Position numbers and translations under genes: made by a program
Shown here: positions 18,593-26,373 of the stretch, piece by piece
Numbering within the stretch: the stretch's first letter is position 1
Layout: every line of letters starts with the position of its first letter
The notes under the pieces: generated by a model
Database searches by the model: none
What the model was told of the DNA's origin: nothing
Seen by the model: only the letters and a program-made list of their open reading frames with translations
From: Flavobacterium cellulosilyticum
GTDB lineage: Bacteria; Bacteroidota; Bacteroidia; Flavobacteriales; Flavobacteriaceae
Reading direction: 5' to 3'
DNA length: 64,000 nucleotides
Assembly (NCBI RefSeq): GCF_004349355.1
Contig: NZ_SMFK01000003.1
Span: 186,001-250,000 of the forward strand

Positions 18593-20437
18593 ATGAATTA
18601 CACAAAAACCTTCTTTTCACGTCAGTTTCTTTGGGAAATTGTACGGATCATAACCGTTGGTCTTGCGAGTTTATTCTTTTATCTCGACTTTATTCAACTA
18701 CCAATATTAATTATTGCAATGGCTTTTGGGCTCTACTCCTTAGTAAAAACAGCTGCATTGGATATAATAAAACAACTTAAAATAGGTACCGAATTATTTA
18801 TAACCATAGCGGTAATTATTTCTGTTCTCGGTAAAGAATATTTGGCAGGTGCTGTCGTACTTATGATTATTCTTATTGCCGAGTATATTGCAAGTGCCAG
18901 TACCGAAAAAGCAAGATCGTCGATTAAAGAGTTGATAGGTTCCGTTCCCAAAACGGCAATAGTAAAAAAAGACAATCAGGAATCCATAGTGCAAATAACT
19001 GATTTGAAAATCGGAGATGTTATTCTGGTGAAAGCTGGAGAAAAAATTCCTGTGGATGGTAAAGTAATTTCCGGTTCAGGTTCTGTTAATCAGGCACCAA
19101 TAACAGGCGAAAGTGTTCCACAAGAAAAAACAGTCGGTAGTGATGCCTTTGCCGGAACAATACTGGAATTAGGGGCTCTGGATATTGAAATGACAAAAGC
19201 AGGTGTAGATACTGTTTTTTCACGAATCATTTCATTGGTAGAGGATGCAGAAAGTCAACAGGCACCTATTGAAAAATTTACAGACAAAGTGGCTTCCTGG
19301 CTTATTCCTGTAGTATTTATTTTTGTTGGTACAGTTTACTTTTTCACCCGTGATGTTAAACTGGTTATTGCATTGCTGATTTTTACCTCTCCTGCTGAAT
19401 TAGGTTTAGCAACACCATTGGTTACCATCGCGGCCATTGCACGTGCTGCCAGAGAAGGAATTTTGATAAAAGGAGGTTTGTTTTTAGAGGAGCTTGCAAA
19501 AGTTACTACTATCGTTTTTGACAAGACTGGAACATTGACAATTGGAAGTCCTATCGTGAATAAAGTTGAAATAATAGACCCTAATTATAATGAGCAAAAT
19601 TTAGTTCAATTTGCTGCTACAGTTGATAGACGTTCCAGCCATCCATTAGCAAAAGCAATCTTAAGTTACGCAGATAAATTAAAACTTACCTATGGAGAAC
19701 CAGAAAATTTTGAGGTGATAAAAGGACGAGGGGTTTCTGCAAAAGTTGAGGGCAAGTCTATTTTATTAGGAAATAAACTTTTTATGGAGGAAAATAAAAC
19801 TCCATTATTTAATTCTTCTGAAAATGTAACGGATACTGTTATTTACCTTTCAATCGAAAATAAACTGGCAGGTATTTTTTATATCTCAGATGCCATTCGT
19901 GAAGGTGCAAAAGAAATGATTCAAGGCTTAAGAAAAAGCGGCATAAAAAACATTGTAATGCTTACAGGTGACAATCCCGAAACTGCAAAGTATGTTTCCA
20001 ATCAAATAGGAATTACAGATTACAGAGCCAATTTATTACCCGAAGATAAAATCAATATCATAAAAGAATTGCAAAAAGACGGTTCCAAAGTAGCAATGGT
20101 GGGGGATGGAATTAACGATGCACCTGCTTTAGTCCAAGCAAATATTGGTATCGCAATGGGTGCAATGGGTACAGAAACTGCAATGGAAGCAGCCGATATC
20201 GTTCTAATGCAGGATAAATTAGAGAAAATTGCCAAGGCACGCGCTATCAGTAAAAGAGCCTATCGCACCATTCGCGAAAATATTTTTGTGGGGGTGGGTG
20301 TTGTTCATGTCATTGGAATTACCCTTGTCTTACTTAAAATAATTGGACCAATTGAGGCAGCAGCTATTCATTTGCTCCCCGACACTTTAGTCTTTATTAA
20401 CTCTATAAAACTCCTTCGCATTAAGATTGATGCATAA
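18593..20437 (+). CDS. P1B-type metal ATPase with SPA in place of CPC
   Basis: 614 residues, an inner-membrane cation-exporting ATPase. Seen: TGES (actuator), DKTGTLT with phosphorylated D310, SSHPLA with the P1B-specific H350-P351, TGDNPET and GDGINDAP. The metal-site span reads FTSPAELGLATP (S266-P267-A268), whereas most P1B pumps have CPC, CPH or SPC. Cobalt/iron-type pumps (P1B-4) use SPC, so SPA without cysteine is unusual. There is no N-terminal metal-binding domain. It lies between czcA and czcB in one operon, pointing to the same divalent cations. Confidence 0.85.
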   Translation: MNYTKTFFSRQFLWEIVRIITVGLASLFFYLDFIQLPILIIAMAFGLYSLVKTAALDIIKQLKIGTELFITIAVIISVLGKEYLAGAVVLMIILIAEYIASASTEKARSSIKELIGSVPKTAIVKKDNQESIVQITDLKIGDVILVKAGEKIPVDGKVISGSGSVNQAPITGESVPQEKTVGSDAFAGTILELGALDIEMTKAGVDTVFSRIISLVEDAESQQAPIEKFTDKVASWLIPVVFIFVGTVYFFTRDVKLVIALLIFTSPAELGLATPLVTIAAIARAAREGILIKGGLFLEELAKVTTIVFDKTGTLTIGSPIVNKVEIIDPNYNEQNLVQFAATVDRRSSHPLAKAILSYADKLKLTYGEPENFEVIKGRGVSAKVEGKSILLGNKLFMEENKTPLFNSSENVTDTVIYLSIENKLAGIFYISDAIREGAKEMIQGLRKSGIKNIVMLTGDNPETAKYVSNQIGITDYRANLLPEDKINIIKELQKDGSKVAMVGDGINDAPALVQANIGIAMGAMGTETAMEAADIVLMQDKLEKIAKARAISKRAYRTIRENIFVGVGVVHVIGITLVLLKIIGPIEAAAIHLLPDTLVFINSIKLLRIKIDA

Positions 20438-20559
20438 ATGATTATCAATAAAATTTAAACAGCAAACCGTTTCTTAATATCAAAATAAATAAAATGAAAT
20501 CGAATATTCACAACCCGAGCTTTAGTGAACAGCCAAAGCAATATCAAAATATAAAAATC

Positions 20560-21687
20560 ATGACTAAAAATTCAATAATCACAATAATTGCAATAGTATT
20601 GCTTTCTTCCTGTGGGAATAAAAAATCAGAAAGCGAAGCGGATGCGACACCCACTATCGCAAACACAACAACACTAACCGATGCACAAATAAAAAATGCA
20701 GCGATTCAAACCGGTAAAATCGAGCAAAAGGAAATTTCTGCAATATTAAAACTGAACGGAAAAACAGAAGTTCCACCACAAAATTTAGTGTCTATAAGTG
20801 TACCAATGGGCGGTTATTTAAAAAGTACCAAATTGTTAGAAGGAATGTATGTAACCAAAGGACAAGTTTTGTGTGTGGTGGAGGACCAACAATATATCCA
20901 ACTGCAAGAAGATTATCTTTTGGCCAAAGCAAAAATCGGATATGCTAAAGCTGAATTTGAACGTCAAAAAGATCTTAATCAAAGCAAAGCCAGTAGTGAT
21001 AAAGTTTATCAACAAGCACAAGCTGAATACAATTCACTATCTGTAATGGTACAATCGTATGGTGAAAAATTAAAATTCGCAGGAATTAATCCAAATAGTC
21101 TATCTACAAAAAATATTTCAAAAAGTATTAATATATATTCACCTATAAGCGGTTATGTATCAAAAGTAAATGTAAACACAGGAAAATATGTAAATCCAAG
21201 CGATATTTTATTTGAAATTGTAAATCCTTCAGATATACATTTAGCATTAACTGTTTTCGAAAAAGACATCAATAAACTGGCTATTGGTCAATCGGTATTA
21301 GCTTATACCAATACCAATCCAGAGAAAAAATACCCATGTAAAATCGTTTTAATTGGTAAAGATTTTTCAGAAGATCGAAGTACTATAATAAACTGCAACT
21401 TTACCAATTCTGATAAATCTTTATTGCCTGGTATGTATATGAATGCAGTAATTGAAGTTAAAAGCCAGCAATCTAATGTTTTACCATCGGATGCTATAGT
21501 AAGTTATGAAAACAAAAATTATGTTTTTGTTGCCAAAGCCAACAAGCAATTTGAAATGAAAGAAGTAACAACAGGAAATGCAGAAAACGGATTTACAGAA
21601 ATTGTTTCTGATGATTTGAATGAGGCAACTGTTGTGATAAAAGGGGCTTACGCACTTTTGATGAAAATGAAAAATGTGGAAGAATAA
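20560..21687 (+). CDS. czcB: RND periplasmic adaptor (CzcB/CusB type), lipoprotein
   Basis: 375 residues from the ATG at 20560; an in-frame ATG at 20494 would bury the lipoprotein signal (IVLLSSCGN) behind 22 polar residues, so the later start is preferred. Adaptor features: Glu/Ser-rich linker, barrel-sandwich halves flanking a coiled-coil hairpin (LQEDYLLAKAKIGYAKAEFERQKDL), IYSPISGYVSKVNVNTGKYV, and beta-barrel LLPGMYMNAVIEV. It bridges the pump and TolC parts of the CzcA fusion. The last 22 codons are copied as a remnant at 36480-36548. A terminator follows. Confidence 0.88.
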   Translation: MTKNSIITIIAIVLLSSCGNKKSESEADATPTIANTTTLTDAQIKNAAIQTGKIEQKEISAILKLNGKTEVPPQNLVSISVPMGGYLKSTKLLEGMYVTKGQVLCVVEDQQYIQLQEDYLLAKAKIGYAKAEFERQKDLNQSKASSDKVYQQAQAEYNSLSVMVQSYGEKLKFAGINPNSLSTKNISKSINIYSPISGYVSKVNVNTGKYVNPSDILFEIVNPSDIHLALTVFEKDINKLAIGQSVLAYTNTNPEKKYPCKIVLIGKDFSEDRSTIINCNFTNSDKSLLPGMYMNAVIEVKSQQSNVLPSDAIVSYENKNYVFVAKANKQFEMKEVTTGNAENGFTEIVSDDLNEATVVIKGAYALLMKMKNVEE

Positions 21688-21749
21688 AAAACGTTAAAGT
21701 ACATTATGAGACGACAAAATATTTAAAATCTAATTCTTTGATCCATAAG

Positions 21750-21784
21750 GGATGTTTGTTTTAAAAAGCAAACATCCTTTTTAT
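21750..21784 (+). terminator. Rho-independent terminator of the first czc operon
   Basis: GGATGTTTG (21750-21758) pairs with CAAACATCC (21769-21777), followed by TTTTTATTT. The left arm sequence GGATGTTTGTT recurs, slightly changed, in the terminators at 36331 and 37300. Confidence 0.85.
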
Positions 21785-21837
21785 TTATACATATGTATAT
21801 AACATATTTCTCAAAAAAACCAAAGTAAATCAATGAA

Positions 21838-21923
21838 TCACCTATAGAAATTTTAAAAGGAGATACGCAAGTGGTGAAATCACAAAAGAACAATTTGAAG
21901 ATATGAAAAACAATATTTCTTAA
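21838..21923 (+). pseudogene. SHOCT-domain remnant, frameshifted
   Basis: One frame reads SPIEILK (21838-21858), and after a -1 shift in an A-run the next reads RRYASGEITKEQFEDMKNN with a stop at 21921. Joined, they make a normal SHOCT domain, close to SPLDILKRRFANGELSKEEF of the intact gene at 60318. The membrane-span part expected upstream is gone. It is a dead fragment behind the czc terminator. Confidence 0.75.
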
Positions 21924-22312
21924 ATACGGTGTCGCAAATGGAAATATGTTCCAATACTATTCACAAAATAAAATGCGCTTTTTTTTTTCGGACTGCCTCC
22001 CGTGTTACTTCTTTTACTAATCAGGCTTTAGTAGTAATTTTAAACGTAGTCGGAATGCAAAAAATGAAAATTTAAAGAAATACAATGTTTAAAAGTCAAA
22101 AGATTAGTTTGCACTACTCTATTTTTGTTTTAAATGGGTGTTTAGTGAATTTCATATTGATACATGCTAAATAGTTCCAAATAAAAAAGCCACGAACGCG
22201 GCTTTTAGTTTACTTTTTTGTTGAATTAACATATTCGTTAAAACTGTAATGATTATACTCAATTCAGACGGTTTTCATCAAAATAACCATAAATTTATAC
22301 TGGACAACACAA
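21924..22312. other. Intergenic stretch between convergent operons
   Basis: 389 bases with no convincing gene. It contains the minus-strand terminator at 22185-22206; nothing else was recognised. Just upstream, a perfect 14-base palindrome (TATACATATGTATA, 21786-21799) directly follows the first czc terminator. Confidence 0.5.
22180..22206 (-). terminator. Terminator of the dihaem-Rieske-porin operon
   Basis: AAAAGCC (22185-22191) and GGCTTTT (22200-22206) form a stem; on the minus strand it is followed by a T-run (TTTTTTAT), so it suits the porin operon ending at 22313. Confidence 0.7.
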
Positions 22313-23539
22313 TTAAAAATAAGTAGAAATCCCAATGTTAAATCCAGCAGTACTTGCAGGCGGATTTCCTAAAATATCGGTTTGCTTCTGAAAGCGGTAA
22401 TTTAGTCTAAACACAGTTTGTGAGGACGGACGGAAACTTACCGCAGGCATTACACTCCAAATATCTTCTCTAATATTCCCTCCAGTCTCTTTAAAAGTCC
22501 CTACGTTCCAGTCCACATACTCCATGCGACATGCAATATTTAATACTGCATTTTCCCATCCTAAAATGGTGCTTTTAAGGATTGGTTGAACTACATCCAT
22601 AAAGCCACCACATTGCTTGTTTCCAAATTGTTGACCGTATGTTTCTGGAACATCTACTTTAATCCATGCCCATTCCCCTGTTATAAATGTTTTTACTTTT
22701 GGCAAAGTAGTGTTAAAGTCTATGGCAAAAACATCAACACGTCGTTTGGTGTCTATAATCACTCCGTCATCTTGGTATTTATTATAAACTCCTCCCATAT
22801 AAGACAATCCCAATTCTCCAATTTTACTGTTTCGAACAGCAATTTTCCCTGTAAATAAAGGCAAACCACTATTTATTTCTTCAAAACGTTCCGCGTTATT
22901 TTTGGCAGCAGGAAGGAAGGTTTTGTTTTCCTCATTTTCAATGATCGAATTGTCGAAGTTTCCTGAAAAATAGGCCTCATATCCAATCATCCAATTGTTC
23001 GAGTATTTTTTTCCAAAAAGCCCAGCCCCGACATTGCTAAAAGTACTCGGTAACATTTGTGTTGCTGAAATGGGTCTGTCGCTAAATTCCCATTTTGGAC
23101 CATCATGATTCTGATTAAAAGCCCCAATAGGGTTCATGATTATTCCTCCTCTAAAATTAACCAAGGGATGAAGTTCAACATCGACAGAGGCGAATTCTAT
23201 GGCAATTTCTTTTCCACCATCTTCAAATTCGATTTCGCTTAAAAATTTCACGCGTTTGCTGATTGCCGATGACATAAATATGGTTAATCGTCTGGCTTGA
23301 AATTGATGTCCTTCGGAAACACCATCTGTGGAAAGACGTTGCCAATTGGCTTCCATATAACCTCCAACAGCTATGGGTGTTTTTCCAATATTTAAAAAAG
23401 GACGATTGTAAACAGCATCCATATTCAACGCCTGTTTTGTACTGTCTTTCGGTGTTCTTTTTAGTAAACTGGTATCAATTTGGGAATAGGAATTTAAAGA
23501 AAACAAAAGTGCGAGTATATAGAGGAATTTTAATTTCAT
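22313..23539 (-). CDS. Outer-membrane porin-like beta-barrel protein
   Basis: 408 residues with a signal peptide ending SYSQ, followed by a barrel of alternating aromatic strands (YMEANWQR, FLSEIEFEDGGKEIAIEFASVDVELH, INSGLPLFTGKIAVR) and a C-terminal strand ending in Phe (GFNIGISTYF), as outer-membrane proteins do. It resembles the phosphate-selective porin O/P group of Bacteroidota; the solute is unknown. Its ATG overlaps the stop of the Rieske gene (ATGA), so the dihaem enzyme, Rieske protein and porin are made together. It may admit the substrate of those redox proteins. Confidence 0.75.
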   Translation of the reverse strand: MKLKFLYILALLFSLNSYSQIDTSLLKRTPKDSTKQALNMDAVYNRPFLNIGKTPIAVGGYMEANWQRLSTDGVSEGHQFQARRLTIFMSSAISKRVKFLSEIEFEDGGKEIAIEFASVDVELHPLVNFRGGIIMNPIGAFNQNHDGPKWEFSDRPISATQMLPSTFSNVGAGLFGKKYSNNWMIGYEAYFSGNFDNSIIENEENKTFLPAAKNNAERFEEINSGLPLFTGKIAVRNSKIGELGLSYMGGVYNKYQDDGVIIDTKRRVDVFAIDFNTTLPKVKTFITGEWAWIKVDVPETYGQQFGNKQCGGFMDVVQPILKSTILGWENAVLNIACRMEYVDWNVGTFKETGGNIREDIWSVMPAVSFRPSSQTVFRLNYRFQKQTDILGNPPASTAGFNIGISTYF

Positions 23540-23976
23540 TTTAATGATATTTTAAGGGTATTGTTAGCTATGGTAATTGGAAAATTTCTTAAATTTCTAT
23601 CTGCGGGTCCGTTTTCCACGGTTCCTTTATTACTAAATTCACTTCCGTGGGCAGAACATTGTAATTTATCTCCAAAAACTTGTAATTCGGCTCCTTGATG
23701 AGAACATTCCATAAACAAGGCGCTATAATTACTTGCGTCAAATCGGTAAACACAAATGGGGAATTTCAGTTGCTCGTTCTGAATGATTATGTATTTTTTA
23801 TATTCTATTGTCCCATTTTTTTTTATCACAAAATCAGTTATTGGAACTAAAATATCGGAACCGCTTATCTCTTTTGCCAAAACTTGGGATGAACTACAGC
23901 TTTGCAAAACAGTAAGAGACGTGAGTCCGGCTAAACAACCGAAACCACAAGTTTTTAAAAATTCTTTTCTGTTCAT
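23536..23976 (-). CDS. Rieske [2Fe-2S] protein
   Basis: 146 residues. The cluster ligands are clear: CSHQGAELQVFG (about residues 90-101) and CSAHGSEFS (about 107-115), that is C-x-H and C-x2-H boxes. The N-terminus MNRKEFLKTCGFGCLAGLTS resembles a twin-arginine-like or lipoprotein leader ending LQSCSSS. It is small, with only the cluster domain and a C-terminal PITIANNTLKI strand, so it is an electron carrier rather than an oxygenase. It lies between the dihaem oxidoreductase gene and the porin gene. Confidence 0.88.
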   Translation of the reverse strand: MNRKEFLKTCGFGCLAGLTSLTVLQSCSSSQVLAKEISGSDILVPITDFVIKKNGTIEYKKYIIIQNEQLKFPICVYRFDASNYSALFMECSHQGAELQVFGDKLQCSAHGSEFSNKGTVENGPADRNLRNFPITIANNTLKISLK

Positions 23977-23978
23977 GA

Positions 23979-25169
23979 TTATAAAGATTTCATAAATTTC
24001 AGCAAGGCTGCTTTATCGGATTGTGTTAGATTTTGATAGTTTATTTTACTGGCAGTCGCTTCTCCACCATGCATTAAAATGGCTTCTTCTACACTTCTGG
24101 CTCTTCCGTCATGCATTAGAAAAAAATTTCCTCCTTGTGAATTCCCTGAAAGCCCAAGTCCCCACAAGGCTGGTGTTTTCCATTCATAGGTTTTAGCATT
24201 TCCTTCGGTATAATTATCATCTAATCCACTTCCCATATCGTGTAATAATAAATCGGTATAGGGAGCAAATGTTTTGTAAGAAAGCGCGGCAATTGGTGAG
24301 TTTCCTGTTTTTAATTCCGTTTTATGACAACCAGTACAATTAATTTGGTTGAAAATTGCTGCTCCTTGATTCACAACCGCATCGTTTTGATTGCGTTGAA
24401 TAGGCGCTTTTAAGGTGCGTAAGTAAAACACAACATCGTTTACGGTACTGGTGGCAACTTCAGGATCAATTTCCAGATGGCTATACGTATCAATAGGTCT
24501 GAAGATAGATGTTATTCCCATATCCTGATTGTAAGCATTTGCCGTTTGATGCAATAAACTATGGGCTGCTGCTTTTTTACCATATCGACCAATGTATTTT
24601 CCATTTTGAGAAATAGCATTTGATGATGGGATTACAAAATCAGGAATGTCAATCCAGTTTGGAACACCTGATATTCCATCGCCATCCATATCATTTGGAT
24701 CTGCCATTGCTAAGATATCAGCATCTGAAAGCGCCTCTAAAAAACCTAAACCAGTAGTTGCTGGGGCTGTAAATTTTGTAAATGTAGCGCCAAATGGAAC
24801 TTGTTCAGGAAAATATCCAGGTAACGATCTGTTTTGTAATTGTGGGCCACCTTGGTTCAGGAATAGGTTTCCTGTTTCATCTATTTGCCCGAAACGGGTA
24901 AGTATGGTAGAAGGATGTCCTTTACCATCACCAGTATGACAACTGACACAACTTGTTGAAACATAAGTTGGCCCAAGTCCTGTCCCTCTAGTAAATACCT
25001 TACTAAAGGCTTCGTCCCCTCTTAAAAATCGAGCAGACTCTTCATGAGAAAGTCCTTCTACGGTTCCGTCTAAAACGGTATCATCAGCAGGAATTTCAGT
25101 ATAATTAGTCTCGCAAGATGTAAAAGCGACACTTGATAGTAATATAGTAATTAGAAAGGAATTTTTCAT
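23979..25169 (-). CDS. Dihaem oxidoreductase (DUF1111 / thiol oxidoreductase-like)
   Basis: 396 residues, lipoprotein signal (AFTSCETN). Two c-type haem sites: CVSCHTGDGKG (about 73-83) and CTGCHKTELKTG (about 279-290). The EESARFLRGDEAFSKVF opening and the LMHDGRARSVEEAILMHGGEA segment near the end are typical of the di-haem oxidoreductase family. It would act at the outer face of the periplasm, passing electrons to the Rieske protein encoded 2 bases downstream. Bacteroidota often pair it with imelysin and iron-uptake genes, but none are here. Substrate unknown. Confidence 0.88.
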   Translation of the reverse strand: MKNSFLITILLSSVAFTSCETNYTEIPADDTVLDGTVEGLSHEESARFLRGDEAFSKVFTRGTGLGPTYVSTSCVSCHTGDGKGHPSTILTRFGQIDETGNLFLNQGGPQLQNRSLPGYFPEQVPFGATFTKFTAPATTGLGFLEALSDADILAMADPNDMDGDGISGVPNWIDIPDFVIPSSNAISQNGKYIGRYGKKAAAHSLLHQTANAYNQDMGITSIFRPIDTYSHLEIDPEVATSTVNDVVFYLRTLKAPIQRNQNDAVVNQGAAIFNQINCTGCHKTELKTGNSPIAALSYKTFAPYTDLLLHDMGSGLDDNYTEGNAKTYEWKTPALWGLGLSGNSQGGNFFLMHDGRARSVEEAILMHGGEATASKINYQNLTQSDKAALLKFMKSL

Positions 25170-25269
25170 TTGGGAAAATTAAATTTTAGACAAATCTAAA
25201 TAAAAATTTATAAATACATAAAAATAAATTAAAAGATTTCTAAATTTAAAATTCTGTAAATTTTATTAT

Positions 25270-25285
25270 TACTTTTACATCTGTG
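25270..25285 (+). promoter_or_regulatory. Promoter abutting a GTG start codon
   Basis: TACTTTTA (25270-25277) lies 5 bases (CATCT) before the GTG at 25283, the same spacing as at 11490. No clear -33 TTG was found, so the -7 element is the main support. Confidence 0.5.
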
Positions 25286-25600
25286 AAATCGATAAACACC
25301 ATAGTTTCAATTATTCTTCTAATACTTTCCTGTATGCCTTGTGCAGATGCGGAAACAGTGGTTTCGTACAATAAAGTCACAATCAGTAATCAATCAAATC
25401 AACACCAAGATAAAGATGCTTGTTCTCCTTTGTGCATTTGTAGCTGCTGTGGTTGTCAAGGTTTCGCTTACAATACCATCTACAATTATAATTTCATTTC
25501 TGTCAAAAATACAATTGACAAAAAAACACCCGAATACAAATCACTTCTTACTTCCAATTTCTTCGGAAGAATTTGGCAACCGCCACAAATTAATGCTTAA
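25283..25600 (+). CDS. Cys-rich small lipoprotein (DUF6660-like) with IWQPP end
   Basis: 105 residues starting at GTG; the lipoprotein signal (IVSIILLILSC, lipobox LLILSC) needs this start, because the next methionine lies after the lipobox. It has a dense cysteine block ACSPLCICSCCGCQGF (about residues 49-64), suited to binding thiophilic metal ions, then SNFFGRIWQPPQINA at the end. It is about 70 percent identical by eye to the protein at 25906. I recall this type as DUF6660, found before Bacteroidota metal-efflux genes; function unknown. Confidence 0.7.
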   Translation: MKSINTIVSIILLILSCMPCADAETVVSYNKVTISNQSNQHQDKDACSPLCICSCCGCQGFAYNTIYNYNFISVKNTIDKKTPEYKSLLTSNFFGRIWQPPQINA

Positions 25601-25617
25601 TTTTTTTTTGATTAATA

Positions 25618-25665
25618 AAAGAAGACAATTCTAATAGACTTGATGACCAATTCTTCTTTATTTTA
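25618..25665 (+). terminator. Terminator-like hairpin
   Basis: AAAGAAGACAATT (25618-25630) pairs with AATTCTTCTTT (25649-25659) except for a two-base bulge, followed by ATTTTA. It ends the first Cys-rich gene. Confidence 0.5.
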
Positions 25666-25687
25666 AATTAATTTTATTTATTTTTTA

Positions 25688-25867
25688 ATGGTAAAACAAA
25701 AAACTAAAAAACAGAACAAACCAAAACCTCAACCCAAAACTAAATCCAAAAAACCAATAACAGCATACACCGTTATTCGCGTCATAATAATAACTATCAT
25801 TTGCTTTATTTTACTATTGGGAATAGCAACAAGGGTTTGGCATTATTATAAAAATCATTTCAAATAA
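25688..25867 (+). CDS. 59-residue Lys/Pro-rich single-span membrane protein
   Basis: An ORF just under the usual size cutoff: a basic, proline-rich N-terminus (VKQKTKKQNKPKPQPKTKSK) followed by one membrane span (VIRVIIITIICFILLLGIA) and WHYYKNHFK. A positive cytoplasmic tail and a short periplasmic end are implied. It lies between the two paralogous Cys-rich lipoproteins. No family recognised; the length of the open frame and its clean span support a real gene. Confidence 0.5.
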   Translation: MVKQKTKKQNKPKPQPKTKSKKPITAYTVIRVIIITIICFILLLGIATRVWHYYKNHFK

Positions 25868-25892
25868 TTAACAATCATAAAAATAAAAATCT

Positions 25893-25908
25893 TATTTTTA
25901 CAGTCTTG
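25893..25908 (+). promoter_or_regulatory. Promoter abutting a TTG start codon
   Basis: TATTTTTA (25893-25900) lies 5 bases (CAGTC) before the TTG at 25906. Same spacing and similar bases (TTTTACANTCTTGAAA) as at 11490 and 25270. Confidence 0.5.
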
Positions 25909-26223
25909 AAATTTACAAACGCCATATTATCAATAATTATTCTATTACTTTCCTGTATGCCTTGTGCAGACAAGGAACAAGTTGGTTCGTTTGAAAAAAT
26001 TACAGCAATTCATAATTCAACACAACATCAAGATAAAGATGCTTGCTCACCTTTATGCATTTGTAGCTGCTGTGGTTGCCAAGGCTTCGATTACAATTCA
26101 ATTTATGTATATAATCTCTTTTCTGTCAAAACAATAATTGACAAAAAAGTACCAGAATACAAATCAATTTTCACTTCCAATTTCTTCGGAAGTATTTGGC
26201 AACCGCCACAAATTAATGCTTAA
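25906..26223 (+). CDS. Cys-rich small lipoprotein (DUF6660-like), second copy
   Basis: 105 residues from TTG. Same build as the protein at 25283: lipoprotein leader (IIILLLSC), DKDACSPLCICSCCGCQGF and the end SNFFGSIWQPPQINA. The cysteine block and the last 13 residues are almost unchanged, while the region between signal and block varies. A tandem duplication around the small membrane gene is likely. It lies about 150 bases before the second czcA. Expected at the outer membrane as a lipoprotein with a thiolate metal site. Confidence 0.7.
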   Translation: MKFTNAILSIIILLLSCMPCADKEQVGSFEKITAIHNSTQHQDKDACSPLCICSCCGCQGFDYNSIYVYNLFSVKTIIDKKVPEYKSIFTSNFFGSIWQPPQINA

Positions 26224-26357
26224 TTTTTTTTTTATTAATGATTAAATGAATAGCGATTAATGACTTGTACATTAATCAAACTAGTCTTTTTCATTAATTA
26301 CTTTACCGTATTTGATAGATTCAAATGCTGTGATTTATAAATCAATATTAAACATTA

Positions 26358-26373
26358 ATCCTTTACAATAGTG
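26358..26373 (+). promoter_or_regulatory. Weak promoter-like block before a GTG start
   Basis: ATCCTTTA (26358-26365) then CAATA and GTG at 26371: the TTTACA-3 bases-NTG arrangement of the three preceding sites, but the -7 box is poorer. Confidence 0.35.
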
